64,000 bases of DNA from Zoroaster sp. YZ-2022 (GCA_029582265.1 CM055837.1:13906777-13970776); one strand, 5' to 3'; positions 1-11,871 are shown, counted from the stretch's first letter. Made by a program: numbers and translations. The notes: generated by a model not told the origin, from the sequence alone.

Positions 1-221
1 CCGTGGGCTCTAAAAGGTGCCGGGAATCGGCATGCCCTTGACGACCACGGCGACTTAAATCACCACCGGAAAATGCTTGAGTTGTTTTGGGGGTTGGCGC
101 CCTCTATTGACAGGAATGCAGTGTATAAAAGTTTATGAAAAGAAAAGTGCGTCACTTTGTGGTTTTTGGTGCTATAGCGTCCACTCGCTTCCACAACGGT
201 CAGTTGAATTTAGTTGCAATC

Positions 222-2525
222 ATGATGGAAACGGACATAAATGATGACATTTTGGCTGAGATTTTGGCAGACAGTGGCTCAGAATCAGATGACGAAGTAA
301 TGGATGACGACGACGACGACGTTGAACTTGAAGAGGTAGGCCAAAATCACAGTAAAAATGAATAACTAATATTAATAACAGTTAACGTTACTCTTCCTGG
401 CCCAATGGCAATGCAAATTAACGTAATTCACTTATTTTCCTAGGCTATAGCGTAAATAGCGTTAGAACTGTTGGAGTTGAGTAATGTAAATTTAGAAAAT
501 GGATCCCTTTTAATAGGATTGACCAAATCCCCACCCCCTGGACTGGGTCAAATACGTCAAGTGAAATGTACAATTATTAGTAGTTTGTTGGGGTAATATT
601 TGTATTCATTGAAACAGCAAGTTGATGTATAGATATAGCATAGAAATTTTAACATTTACCCATAGCCGGTCGTGCTGTTTAGCGTTAACAGGCTGAAAAT
701 GCACTCTTAGTATTATGCAAGAAGTTGGGGGAATTCACATTCACAATCCCACATTAAAACGAAAATTTATCGATAACGAGTTTTGGAGAGTGGATGGAAT
801 CTGCCATATTTTTTTTCTCAGCACAATATTCATTTTATGCATGACCCCATGTGGCCTGTGTGCACATGCAGCAAAAGTAGCATTGAGATATTGTATTTAC
901 AATGTATGATCGAGATTAATCCTCCTTTGCCTTGTTTTTCTGTTGCAGCCGACCTACCAAGGTGATAGCCTGACCGAGATCAAGGAGGACGACAGGAAAG
1001 TTAGATTCGATCTGGTTGGGAACGACGAGACCATTACGAGTGTGGACTGTGCAGTTCACTGGAAATTTGGCCCCACCGGCGACTTTGCCACACTGTCGGC
1101 AGTAGAGATCTTCAAGCTGTATTTTGTCAACTTGTGTGGAATATGCTCGTCGACGAGACTAATCGCTATGCGCAGCAAACAATAGAATCAATTCCTGATG
1201 AACAATTTGGCACCCAACCAACATTCCAGAAATGATGGCATTTGTGGCACTTCTCATTGCTATGGGCATAAACAAATCCTCTCAATACAAGATGTACTGG
1301 TCGACATCTGAAATTCTTCACATCCCATTCTATCCGTTTCATCATGTCCTGTAATCGGTTCAGTTCAATTCTTCTATTCCTCCACATCTCAAATAACCAA
1401 ATTCTCGTAGAGTTTCCTTGGCTAAACGGGACAAACTTTCCAAAGTTCGGCCCTTGATAGAAGTCCTCGTCCAGAAGTTTCTCAACCTGTATAACCTGGC
1501 GCAGAATCTGTCTCCAGACGAGAGTATGTTGAATTAAGGGACGCTTGAGTTTTGTTTAGTACATGCCTAACAAACCTATCAAACGGGGTATTAAAGCCTT
1601 CTCCTGAACGAGTCCAAAACAGGATACACGTGTGCTTGGAAATCACACAGGAGCCGACGACACCCAAACTGTTTGTGATGCAGACGAGATTTCAATTCAT
1701 CAGACTGCTATCCACCAAACCCAACAGTTGCAGGAAAAGTCGTCATTGATCTGGTCCATGGACTTGAGAATAAGGGACACGTAATATATTGTGATAATTA
1801 CTATACTAGCCCAGCTCTTGTAGCTAAACTTGCTAAACTAGGATTCGGATGTTGTGGAACTGTTCGTTACACTACACAGGAATACCCCAGGTCGCAAAAC
1901 CCAAAACCATAAAATGAAGAAAGGAGATGACCCATTTTTTTGGTGAAAGGTGGCAATTGTGTATCGCTTTGGCAAGACAAAAATCTGTAACACTTTTAAC
2001 TAATGTAGGCAACACTGATTTGTCCAAAAGCAAATTCGGTGTAATAAAAGCACAAGTGGATTTTTGATGTTATGAAGCCCAATTGTATTGAAGATTACAA
2101 CAAAACATGGGTGGAACTGATCTTGCCAACCAATGTTTTCAGTACTACAATCATACACACAGAAGCTTGAAATGGTGGAAAAGAGTTTTTTCCATATGCT
2201 GAATATCTGTATTGTCAATAGCAGAGTAATATTCACCAGCATAGCAGGGAACAAAAATGTCAGTAATCTTGATTTTCGTATAGGGATTACAGGGCTTGCT
2301 GTTGGGTTGGGAACGAACGCAACAAGTCAATTGAGATACCATATTCCTATTGAGTTGACAGGGCAACAGCACTATCCTGTAAAACCCCCAATGGAAAGAA
2401 ACGCCGACTGCATTGTTTGCAGTAACCTAAAAATTAGGCAGGCGAAAACAAACAAAGATGATCTGTAAACAATGTGCACACCCTATGTGCATAGTTCCTG
2501 CTTTGAGAAATACCACATCACTTGA
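222..2525 (+). pseudogene. piggyBac transposase pseudogene (PGBD4-like)
   Basis: The first exon (222-335) encodes a short acidic Asp/Glu-rich N-terminus. A plausible GT-AG intron spans 336-948. Downstream translation, with frame changes, shows the DDE_Tnp_1_7 order: 'EIFKLYFV' and 'ETNRYA' near 1110-1165, 'SPDESML' with the first Asp at 1517-1519, 'YMPNKPIKRGIK' near 1565-1595, 'CDNYYTS' with the second Asp at 1793-1795, and 'MGGTDLANQ' with the third Asp at 2119-2121. A C-terminal Cys motif (DCIVC ... CKQC ... C ... C) ends at TGA 2523-2525. Frameshifts and stops (for example near 1350, 1535, 1555, 1910 and just before 2107) make it a pseudogene. The usual DLADQ is DLANQ here. The intron in the 5' part is inferred from splice consensus only. 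Confidence 0.8.
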
Positions 2526-2589
2526 TTGTAAATCTATACTATTTGTTTTCAGTTTCTCTGCTCAATGTTGGGAAATGGTCGGATGACGC

Positions 2590-5221
2590 AGATTACAGTC
2601 CAAACCAACATTGAATTGGGGGTGGGGGTGGGTGTTAGCATGGATTGTGATGTATTTACACTGAATACAAGTAAATGGTTCATTTCAAGTAGATAACCAA
2701 AAATCCCCAAAATCTCATCCAAGTTGTTTTTCACATGGAAAAAATCTTATACCTGTACCGTATTTGCGGTATGAAATATCACCCATTTGTATTACTTTAC
2801 TTTAGTGTAAATACTGATCCAAATATTTAATTGTTTTGCTTTTACACTTAAAAATCTGCAGATTAGTCCAAACCAACATTGAATTGGGGTGTTAGCATGG
2901 ATTGTGATGTATTTACACTGAATACAAGTAAATGGTTCATTTCAAGTAGATACAACCAAAAAAAAAATCCCCCAAATATCATCAAAGATGTTTTTCACAT
3001 GGAAACAAAATCTTATACCTGTACCGTATTTGCATGAAATATCACCCATTTGTATTACTACTTTAGTGTAAATACTGATCCAAATATTTAATTGTTTTTG
3101 CTTTTTACACTTAAAAATCTGCAGATTAGTCCAAACCAACATTGAATTGGGGGGTGTTAGCATGGATTGTGATGTATTTACACTGAATACAAGTAAATGG
3201 TTCATTTCAAGTAGATACAACCAAAAATCCCCCAAAATCTCATCCAAGTTGTTTTTCACATGGAAACAAAATCTAATACCTGTACCGTATTTGCATGAAA
3301 TATCACCCATTTGTATTACTTTACTTTAGTGTAAATACTGATCCAAATATTTAATTGTTTTGCTTTTACACTTAAAAAATCTGCAGATTAGTCCAAACCA
3401 ACATTGAATTGGGGGGGGGGGGGGTGTTAGCATGGATTGTGATGTATTTACACTGAATACAAGTAAATGGTTCATTTCCAAGTAGATACAACCAAAAAAA
3501 ATCCCCCAAAATCTCATCCAAGTTGTTTTTCACATGGAAACAAAATCTTATACCTGTACCGTATTTGCATGAAATATCACCCATTTGTATTACTTTACTT
3601 TAGTGTAAATACTGATCCAAATATTTAATTGTTTTGCTTTTACACTTAAAACATCTGCAGATTAGTCCAAACCAACATTGAATTGGGGTGTTAGCATGGA
3701 TTGTGATGTATTTACACTGAATACAAGTAAATGGTTCATTTCAAGTAGATACAACCAAAAAATCCCCAAAATCTCATCCAAGTTGTTTTTCACATGGAAA
3801 CAAAATCTTATACCTGTACCGTATTTGCATGAAATATCACCCATTTGTATTACTTTACTTTAGTGTAAATACTGATCCAAATATTTAATTGTTTTGCTTT
3901 TACATAAAAATCTGCAGATTAGTCCAAACCAACATTGAATTGGGGTGTTAGCATGGATTGTGATGTATTTACACTGAATACAAGTAAATGGTTCATTTCA
4001 AGTAGATACAACCAAAAAAATCCCCAAAATCTCATCCAAGTTGTTTTTCACATGGAAACAAAATCTTATACCTGTACCGTATTTGCATGAAATATCACCC
4101 ATTTGTATTACTTTACTTTAGTGTAAATACTGATCCAAATATTTAATTGTTTTGCTTTTACACTTAAAAAATCTGCAGATTAGTCCAAACCAACATTGAA
4201 TTGGTGGGGGGGGGGTGTGTTAGAATTGATTTTGATTTATTTACACTGAAAACAAGTAAATGTTTCATATACAAGTATAAACAACCAAAAAAATCCCCCT
4301 TAAAATCTCATCCAAGTTGTTTTTCACATGGAAAAAAATCTTATACCTGTAATCAGATTTGCATGAAATATCACCCATTTGTATTACTTTACTTTAGTGT
4401 AAATACTGATCCAAATATTTAATTGTTTTGCTTTTTACACTTAAAAATCTGCAGATTAGTCCAAACCAACATTGAATTGGGGTGTTAAGCATGGATTGTG
4501 ATGTATTTACACTGAATACAAGTAAATGGTTCTATTTCAAGTAGATACAACCAAAAAAAATCCCCAAAAATCTCATCCAAGTTGTTTTTCACATGGAAAA
4601 AAAATCTTATACCTGTACCGTATTTGCATGAAATATCACCCATTTGTATAACTTTACTTTAGTGTAAATACTGATCCAAATATTTAATTGTTTTGCTTTT
4701 ACACTTAAAAAATCTGCAGATTAGTCCAAACCAACATTGAATCGGGTCGTGTTGTGATAGAATGGATTGTGATGTATTTACACTGAATACAAGTAAATGG
4801 TTCATTTCCAAGTAGATACAACCAAAAAAAATCCCCCAAAATCTCATCCAAGTTGTTTTTCACATGGAAACAAAATCTTATACCTGTACCGTATTTGCAT
4901 GAAATATCACCCATTTGTATTACTTTACTTTAGTGTAAATACTGATCCAAATATTTAATTGTTTTGCTTTTACACTTAAAACATCTGCAGATTAGTCCAA
5001 ACCAACATTGAATTGGGGGTGTTAGCATGGATTGTGATGTATTTACACTGGAATACAAGTAAATGGTTAATTTCAAGTAGATACAACCAAAAAATCCCTC
5101 AAAAATCTCATCCAAGTTGTTTTTTTCACATGGAAAAAAATCTTATACCTGTACCGTATTTGCATGAAATATCACCCATTTGTATTACTTTACTTTAGTG
5201 TAAATACTGATCCAAATATTT
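2590..5221 (+). repeat. Ten-copy ~265-bp tandem array inside the piggyBac 3' region
   Basis: Units begin at the phrase 'gattagtccaaaccaac', at 2590 ('gattacagtcc...' in the first unit), 2861, 3124, 3386, 3660, 3917, 4178, 4454, 4719 and 4990. Spacing is 257-276 bp and the last copy is truncated at about 5221. Copies differ mainly in the length of a G run after 'gaattgg' and in A runs, so they look recently homogenised. The array sits between the transposase stop and the 3' terminus. Short ORFs here are all repeat-derived. Confidence 0.95.
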
Positions 5222-5403
5222 AGCTTGCACAATGTTTTCCTCTCTTTTGTATACTCATTTTTACATACAAATGAGAAAGTTAAAACAATGTCTATTCCTG
5301 CCGTGTGAGGGCGCACTTCAATGAAATTGTGAAAAATCCACTGGTGCTGAAGTGACATTGGGCTCCTAATTACTGTGGTAAAGAAGGGTAATCTCTGCCA
5401 TAA

Positions 5404-5426
5404 CTGGCTGGTAATGAAAGGGTTAA
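5404..5426 (-). other. piggyBac 3' terminus plus TTAA target site
   Basis: The sequence '...aatgaaaggg' followed by TTAA gives a terminus starting CCCTTTCATTACC when read inward. This is the expected form of a piggyBac end (C-rich start next to TTAA). The partner end is not in the window. Confidence 0.55.
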
Positions 5427-6119
5427 GATAGCTTTTGAGGATTTACCGGTAAATGTCGGTCAAACTTTGCATGAATTAGTATTCAGAAAACTTGATGAAG
5501 ATGATAACAATTGTTATGGTATTTGACGGAAGGAACGCGTTTGCACCCAAACTCCAAAAAAAGATTTTTTTTATAATCCGTTTGTATTGCATACAGCACC
5601 GGAAAATGACGAGGGGTATCTGTGTTTGACGGCCGTTTTCGAATGTCGAGGCCAAAAAGTCTTAAAATGTGACTGTATCTCAATAACTGGCAGACCTACC
5701 AAGCAGCAAATATGAACATTTGCTGCTATATTAAATGTTTGCTGTTCAAATCCCGCTCAGCCATGTACAAAATGTACGTGGCTATTCAAAGCCAACGTAT
5801 TATTAAAAAAATATATAAAAAAACTACTTTCTCTCACAGCGCTGCACAGGTCCACGGGCTGGGTGCATTTCAGTGGCCATTTTGTAGAGATAACCATCCC
5901 CAACTTTGTATTTAAATACGACTCTATAGTGTACATACTTCACAAACAAATTCCAGTATGATTTAACACTTTCTCAATAAATTTGATAATGAGTAAGCAA
6001 ATATGTGTTGACGTTGTGGGGGTTTATGGTGTGTAGTCCCTGGGTATTCTGTGCTTTAAGGGATTTTATGTGCAAACATTATTAAATTAATTAATTAATT
6101 TAAAAAACAAAAAGTTACT
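5427..6119. other. Flanking intergenic sequence, no gene seen
   Basis: Only short ORFs without recognisable motifs are present, plus an AT-rich patch with 'attaattaatt' runs near 6085-6100. No gene, RNA or clear repeat is supported. Confidence 0.5.
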
Positions 6120-7300
6120 CAGCGAATACCAGACATTCAGGAGCCGCGATTTATCGGGATTGATCCCTACCGGGGTCCCTTCACCGGCTTCCATTAGGGC
6201 CGGCCCTTATGGTCTGGCGTGCTCACCGATATATATCCCTCCCTGCCCCGATTCCTAGCCAAGAAGGCACTGCACCGTTAGGGAGAAACAAGGCAGCTCC
6301 CAAGCATTACCGATGCCAGTTCCAGCGAAAAGCCAAGTTCCTAATGCCCCAGTCACATTTACGCCGATTGTAGGAAAGGCGCCCGCCCGGCGAGTTTTTT
6401 GCCTAAAATCGCACGGCAATCGGGGAAATCTTACGGTCACCGGCGGATCAATCGGAGCTATCGGCCGATTAAAACACGCCGCACGGGCCGCCGCCAACTT
6501 TTAACGCAGAGTTATAATTTTCCGATGGCCGGCAGATTTTTTTTCGACCTAACTCATCGCAAATGAACCACAGGGGACCCGTAAGGGAGCCGTCCGATAG
6601 CCTAACGGCCACCCCAAGACACCCGGCGGCATCGTACGGTCATCAAAGGATTAATTAAGAGATTAGGAAAGGCTCGGGGTCACCTGGACCGTACGGTGTC
6701 CGGGGGGTCCTCCCGATGGCCTTATGGGCGCCGAAGGGTAATCGTACGGCGCCCGAGCGGTATCAAGAAACCGTGCGGGCGCCTACCGATTAGTCACTGG
6801 CGCCAGGCCGGCGCCCGAGCGGCCCCCTGGCTCTCAGGACGGCGCCCGTCCGGCGCCCGCGCGGGTATCGTGCGGTCGCCTGAAACCAGTTGAAACTGGC
6901 CACAGACGCCCGCCCGGGCATCGTGCGGGATACGTCCGGCCTCCCCCCGTTCACCTGGCGGAAAACATCGGCCGGGTGCCTCAAGGCCTCCGTACGGTGC
7001 CTGGAAGATGTCCGTAGGGCCACCCTACGGTCCCCGTCCGTTGTCCGTTCGACTTACTCAGCGGAAATCTAATTTGTTGCCGTGCGGTGCCCGTATCTAA
7101 TGTGACCGTGACCAAGTGCAATTTGAGACATCCGGGATTTGTCTCCGATGGCCGGGACATCGGGTGACCGCCCGATACCCCCTCTCCGCCCGGCGCCCGG
7201 CGGAAATGTGACTGGGGCATAAATCGGGCGCAGACGGTAATCGAACCCAGACCCCGGTGGTCTGAGTGGACAGTACCAGCGCACTATTGGATCGTGCTAC
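6120..7300. repeat. GC-rich degenerate repeat patch with recurring CGGCGCCCG / CGTACGGTG motifs
   Basis: This ~1.2-kb stretch is strikingly GC-rich against an AT-rich background. It repeats motifs such as 'cggcgcccg', 'cgtacggtg' and 'cgtgcgg' in both orientations at irregular spacing. At 7228-7302 the minus strand carries a tRNA-like B box ('gggttcgatta'). Overlapping ORFs on both strands reflect lack of stops in GC-rich DNA. It is probably an old mobile element, but I cannot name the family. Confidence 0.5.
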
Positions 7301-7372
7301 GAGTACGTTGGTAGTTTTTGAATGCAATTTAAATGTGTTAAAGTATTAATGGATAAATTGAATAAAAGAAAT

Positions 7373-7446
7373 TGTCTCCGGTGGGAGTTGAACTGGTGAC
7401 CGTTTGCTTCACAGTCAGTCGCTCTACTGACTGAGCTATCAGTGAC
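7373..7446 (-). repeat. tRNA-like sequence (tRNA-derived SINE head or tRNA pseudogene)
   Basis: Read on the minus strand it has a near-perfect A box (TAGCTCAGTCAGTAGAGC) and a B-box-like GTTCAACTCCC at tRNA spacing, with GTG in the anticodon position. Acceptor and anticodon stems do not pair well, so it is not a functional tRNA gene. It resembles the head of a SINE. Confidence 0.55.
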
Positions 7447-7518
7447 TTGAACACTTAGTGCAATACATTGAAAATGAGAGGTCATTTGCCTACATTTTCC
7501 TGTAAATTTACATGTAAT

Positions 7519-7749
7519 TTCAAATGAGTCACCTACATATAGGGCTTTGTGTGACACAGACTGGGCCATCAACTTCAAGCTCATCAGACAAGTTGTTACA
7601 ACACTTAGAGCTCCTTGCAGAAAACGCCCACCCACGGGATGCCCCTCTGTCCCCTGCCCGAGCCAGTTTGTCTATTGAGAAATCCTTACACATGTATTAT
7701 TCAGTAACTTTGATTTTGACTGTAGCTCATCAACAACCTCAAGTTCTTC
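7519..7749 (+). pseudogene. Displaced fragment of the HDAC8 first coding exon
   Basis: The segment matches the HDAC8 N-terminal exon (32026-32288) nearly base for base. It encodes the same '[17 protein letters not shown]' and '[13 protein letters not shown]' stretches. Relative to the gene copy it lacks a ~22-bp block ('tatgaagcggacgg...') and has further small changes, so the frame breaks after the 'SLHMYY' residues. Both edges are abrupt, and both sides are tRNA-like repeats. It covers module 1 and the start of module 2 of the N-terminal extension. It is a fragment, not an intact paralogue. Confidence 0.9.
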
Positions 7750-9003
7750 ACGCGCACTACCAACTGTACTAACTGATTATTGTGCATTCGATAGGTTAAA
7801 TTTGAAGTTAAAAGACCATTTAAATGTTTTCAACAAGAATATTACTTAATTAACAATTCTTAATTAATTATTACAAAATTAACAATTCTGTGGTCGGGAT
7901 TCGATCCAAGGATCTCTGGATCGTCAATCACGCGCACTACCAACAGAGCTACCTGATTGTTGTGCATTCTATAGGTTAAAGATATATTTGAAGTTAAAAG
8001 ACCATTTAAATGCTTTCAACAGGAGTATACTTTTACAAAATTAACAATTCTATAGCCGGAATTTGATCCAAGTATCTCTGACTCGTCAGTCAATTTTTTT
8101 CAACAAGAATATACTTTTGAAAAAATAACAATTCTCTGGTGGGGATTCGAGCTGAGGATCTCCGGCTCGTCAGTCACACGCACTACCAACTGACCTAACT
8201 GATTATTTTGCAGTCGCTAGGTTAAAGATATATTTGAAGTTAAAAGACCATTTAAATGTTTTCAACAGGAATATACTTTTACAAAAAATTAACAATTCTC
8301 TCGTCGGGATTCGATCCAAGGATCTCTGGCTCGTCAGTCACGCGCACTACCAACTGACCTAACTGATTATTTTGCAGTCGCTAGGTTAAAGATATATTTG
8401 AAGTTAAAAGACCATTTTAATTTTTTCAAGAGGAATATACTTTTACAAAATTAAGAATTATCTGGTGCTGATTCGATCCAAGGATCTCTGGCTTGTCAGT
8501 CACGCGCACTACCAACTGAGCTAACTGATTATTTTGCAGTCGCTAGGTTAAAGATATATTTGAAGTTAAAAGACCATATAAATGTTTTTAACAGGAATAT
8601 ACCCTTATAAAATTAATAATTCTCTGTTCGGGATTCGATCCGAGGATCTCTGTCTCGTCAGTCACGCGCACTACCAACTGAGCTATCGAATGCACTAGAA
8701 TAAGTTAGCTTTGTTGATAGTGCGCGTGACTGACGAGCCAGAGATCCTTGGATCGAACCCCACTGAGATAATTGTTAAATTTTGTAAAAGTATATTCCTG
8801 TTGAAAACATTAAATGGTCTTTTAACTTCAAATATATCTTTAATCTGGCGAATGCACAAGAATCAGTTAGTTCAGTTGGTAGTGCGCGTGACTGACGAGC
8901 TAAAGATTCTTGGATCGAATCCCGACCAGAGAATTATTATTTTTGTAAAAGTATACCTGTTGAAAACATTTAAATGGTCTTTTAACTTCAAATATATCTT
9001 TAA
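7750..9003. repeat. Cluster of tRNA-like ~163-bp repeats with an inverted half
   Basis: Five or so copies of a unit containing 'ggttaaagatatatttgaag' (at ~7794, 7974, 8220, 8384, 8546) run in one orientation. Two more run in the opposite orientation (8700-9003), with the switch near 8695. Each unit carries, on the minus strand for the first set, a tRNA-like A box (TTCAGTTGGTAGTGC) and B box (GGATCGAATCC). The 8220-8546 units are ~163 bp apart, a head-to-tail arrangement. Short ORFs here are repeat-derived. Confidence 0.8.
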
Positions 9004-9474
9004 CAGTTGATGATCTTCTCAATATTTATAGCTTCATCATCTGGACCGTTGTGATAGTTTTTCCTGTTGCCGTGGGGCAGAAGCTCGCAATGAAAGCTGA
9101 AGTAGCCTTTGTGAATAATTATACGAATACAAGTTTATGCCTTTATAAATTCTGCTATTTTGGCAGTGCCGTCGAGACTCTGACAAGAAAGACTGCTCAA
9201 AATCTGTAAAACTGATTGTGATAATGTGAGATTAATAGATTGTATTCGCAGTCTTCATACTTCAAACTCGCCGCACTACAATGAAGAATAGCATAATACT
9301 TAATAGGCCTATATAGCCTATATCAGACAAATCAAGAAAGGACACGTGGACAAGACTTTTCACTATATTGTGGACTATTTGGTGAAATTATTTATTTATT
9401 TATTATTTGTTTGAAATTGTAAAAGGAATACGAGGACAAACTTTCACGGATTTCCAATTTACAATGAGATAATC
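9004..9474. other. Intergenic, possible 5' region of the next ORF
   Basis: AT-rich sequence with no recognised gene or repeat. It may include the 5' UTR and promoter of the ORF starting at 9475, but no clear core promoter is visible. Confidence 0.3.
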
Positions 9475-9936
9475 ATGGATGATATAAGAGAAGATTACCA
9501 ATGTATAGCAAAAGCCTTCCTTTCACGTCGAGATACTCATCAAGGAAAGTGGAGTTTGTATTTACCGCTGTTCTTATTTTTCAGGTATTTGCCGTTTGTT
9601 TGTATATATTTCATACAGCAACAAGTCGCACTGGGCGGGTCCCAAGAGCTATTGAACAAAGCAGACTCAAATTCGCTTGAGAATGATTCGAGCTGTTACC
9701 TCGCTAATAAACTAGAAAAGCCTCAAATGCCGATTATTCGTTCCGGCGTCTTTGCCGATCCGTACAAGAATGAGGTCGTTATTATCGGCGTGCGTCTCTG
9801 GTTCGAGGCCTGGTACATGGAGACGTTTCTCTGTGAATCCAGAGGCGCAAACGATGAGGCTTTCATGCGCCTTACCGATCCAATGTTAAATGATTACCAA
9901 AGGTTTGGTATAAAGCACAATATGTCATCATCATGA
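9475..9936 (+). CDS. Unassigned ORF, possible first exon of a type II membrane protein
   Basis: A 153-residue ORF. It has a charged N-terminus (residues 1-27), a hydrophobic segment at about residues 28-48 ('LYLPLFLFFRYLPFVCIYF'), a polar stretch, then a compositionally protein-like part ('RSGVFADPYKNEVVIIGV', 'WFEAWYMETFLCES'). That order (short tail, membrane anchor, stem, luminal part) is typical of Golgi type II enzymes. The 'SGVFADPY...VVIIG' stretch faintly resembles the start of GT92/DUF23 glycosyltransferase domains, which I cannot confirm. A possible splice donor is 'accaaag|gtttgg' near 9902. No following exon was found, so it may be a fragment. Confidence 0.35.
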   Translation: MDDIREDYQCIAKAFLSRRDTHQGKWSLYLPLFLFFRYLPFVCIYFIQQQVALGGSQELLNKADSNSLENDSSCYLANKLEKPQMPIIRSGVFADPYKNEVVIIGVRLWFEAWYMETFLCESRGANDEAFMRLTDPMLNDYQRFGIKHNMSSS

Positions 9937-11764
9937 CTTGCCCTCTACCGAAACTCCTATATCGACGTGCCGAGATTTAATTTCACAATGAGGCGTACTT
10001 CAAACACAAGTCTTTATAGCCTACGAGAACGTCGCCGTGTGCCAATCAGGACCGCATGAGGGTAAACAAAAGTACCTCTCCATGATTTCAGTCAGTGCGC
10101 AACGTCCGAGTCAATGAAGCTGACGCACAACGTTTATTTGTAAAATTTGGCTTGAAAATGCGCTCTCGAACCTTTTGAGATTTCACGAGAAAACTTGAGT
10201 GTTTGAAAGTGCTTCAAAGAAAATGATCTGCTCGATAGCAAACGTTTCACTACAGGGCTGAAACTTACGGAATGTGATCTTGAAATGTTGTTCTCACTAA
10301 ATTACAAATAAAATAATCACTTTGACCGCGTATTTGGGAGAGAAAACTTTACGTTAAATAAACGTTAATATCAATATTGTGCGTGCATATTTGCAATTAA
10401 ACGGAAGCACTCTTCAGAAGTTGCGCACTGCACTGACTGATCTCCATGACAGTGACTGGATAGGCTGAAACGGCATATTTGTACACGTTTGTGCGGCTGG
10501 TACGCGCGCGCCGCGAACGAGACTTTATAAATAACCACGCCCAAGTGAAGACATGCACGTTGGCCTTTACGTACAAATCATGTATTTGTTGATATAATAA
10601 CATATTCCTTTCCGAATTGTTTGATATTAGTGGGCCTATAATTAACAAAATAATACTAAATAATTGTGTACAACCTCTCTTCGTTTTAAAATTAAAACGG
10701 ATCAATAAGTTATTTTTTCAGGGACTGTGCAATTTCCTATTGACCTAATTCAAAATATGATTCTGACTGAGATGTTATTTTAATAAAACAAAATGATTTA
10801 TTGGATTCCATTAATACGGAATATTAATAATAAATGATGAAATTAACAATTAAAATATCGGTTTAAAAATAAACAAAGTTAATAAATTAGATAATTAAAA
10901 TTTGTAATAAAACTACAATTGTTCTTTGTTCACTGCACACATGAACTTCCTACTTTTGCAATGATAGAGGACACACAATATTGTTGACGAGAGCTTGACG
11001 AGAGTTGCTTTCCTTTGCAGAATAGCCTTGCTTCGCACTCAAATCCCAACCGTCAGTTATTATTTGTTTGTATGGTTTGGACAAAAGTTTTCCTGAAACT
11101 AGTAAAGTAAAAATGTTTATTTTAAAATATACATGTTTCAAGAAACTAACAGCTTTCCAGAATCAAAAACCGTGGCCTCAAAACATAATTCAATTTATGA
11201 TATCATGGTAAATATGGAGGGGGAAAATAGTTAACAATAAATAAATGTTATTATAAAATGTGCTATAATTTTAAAGAAAATTTAAATAATTTCCAGTTTA
11301 ATTTCAGTTCTACTTGGGGAACAAAAGTGGTCCTAGAATATTTAAAATCGCCTTCCTGATTTCACCCTTGCAAGCGCAAACTCATGCCTTCAGTTAACAA
11401 AATCAAGAAACTATTGTCCAAAAATCACGTACATAACACCGAAAATATCGGCGCATAAGATTAACGTTGCGTTTGTACAGAACAAGATGATTAACTTATT
11501 ATCTACATACTATTTTACTTACTTGTGAAAGAAAATTCACTTTTCCGCTCCGGCTCTGCACATCCCTTGACCTGACAACTTATGGTCGCACATACCTTAA
11601 CCTTTGTCACACAGGTCCCCTATATTTTGAATTGATTTTCTCAAATCGATTCAAAAACTGTTATAAAATAAGTGATTATCGTAACAAGACTGTTGTGTGA
11701 CGCATTCATCCATTTGATAATGTACCCGTACATATCACTTATCAGTCTACAGTGCAGTGGCCAA
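9937..11764. other. Intergenic AT-rich DNA, one dispersed repeat copy
   Basis: Apart from the repeat copy at 10091-10195 this stretch has only short ORFs without motifs and AT-rich filler. I see no gene. Confidence 0.5.
10091..10195 (+). repeat. ~105-bp direct repeat, copy 1
   Basis: Starts 'gtcagtgcgcaacgtccgag' and ends near 'cacgagaaaac'. The same block with scattered substitutions recurs at 11765-11869 in the same orientation. Confidence 0.8.
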
Positions 11765-11869
11765 GTCAGTGAGCAACGTCCGAGTTAATGAAGCTGATGC
11801 GCAACGTTTATTTGCAAAAATGGGCCTGAAAACGCGTTCTCGAACCATTTGAGATTTTTCGAGAAAATG
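11765..11869 (+). repeat. ~105-bp direct repeat, copy 2
   Basis: The partner of 10091-10195 ('cagtgagcaacgtccgag ... ttcgagaaaat'). It directly abuts the tandem duplication that follows. Confidence 0.8.
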
Positions 11870-11871
11870 CA

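Larger units (their letters stand above)
1..5426 (+). mobile_element. piggyBac-family DNA transposon, decayed, 5' end outside window
   Basis: The stretch holds a piggyBac-type transposase remnant, then a tandem array, then a 3' terminus. The right end reads, on the minus strand, CCCTTTCATTACCAGCCAG directly next to a TTAA at 5423-5426, the target site that piggyBac elements duplicate. No matching left terminus is visible in the first 134 bases, so the element probably starts before the window. Family assignment rests on the transposase motifs and the TTAA. The element is non-functional because its ORF is broken in several places. Confidence 0.75.

Noticed and set aside
7373..7446. Functional tRNA-His gene
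   Set aside because: The A and B boxes are good, but the acceptor and anticodon stems do not pair.
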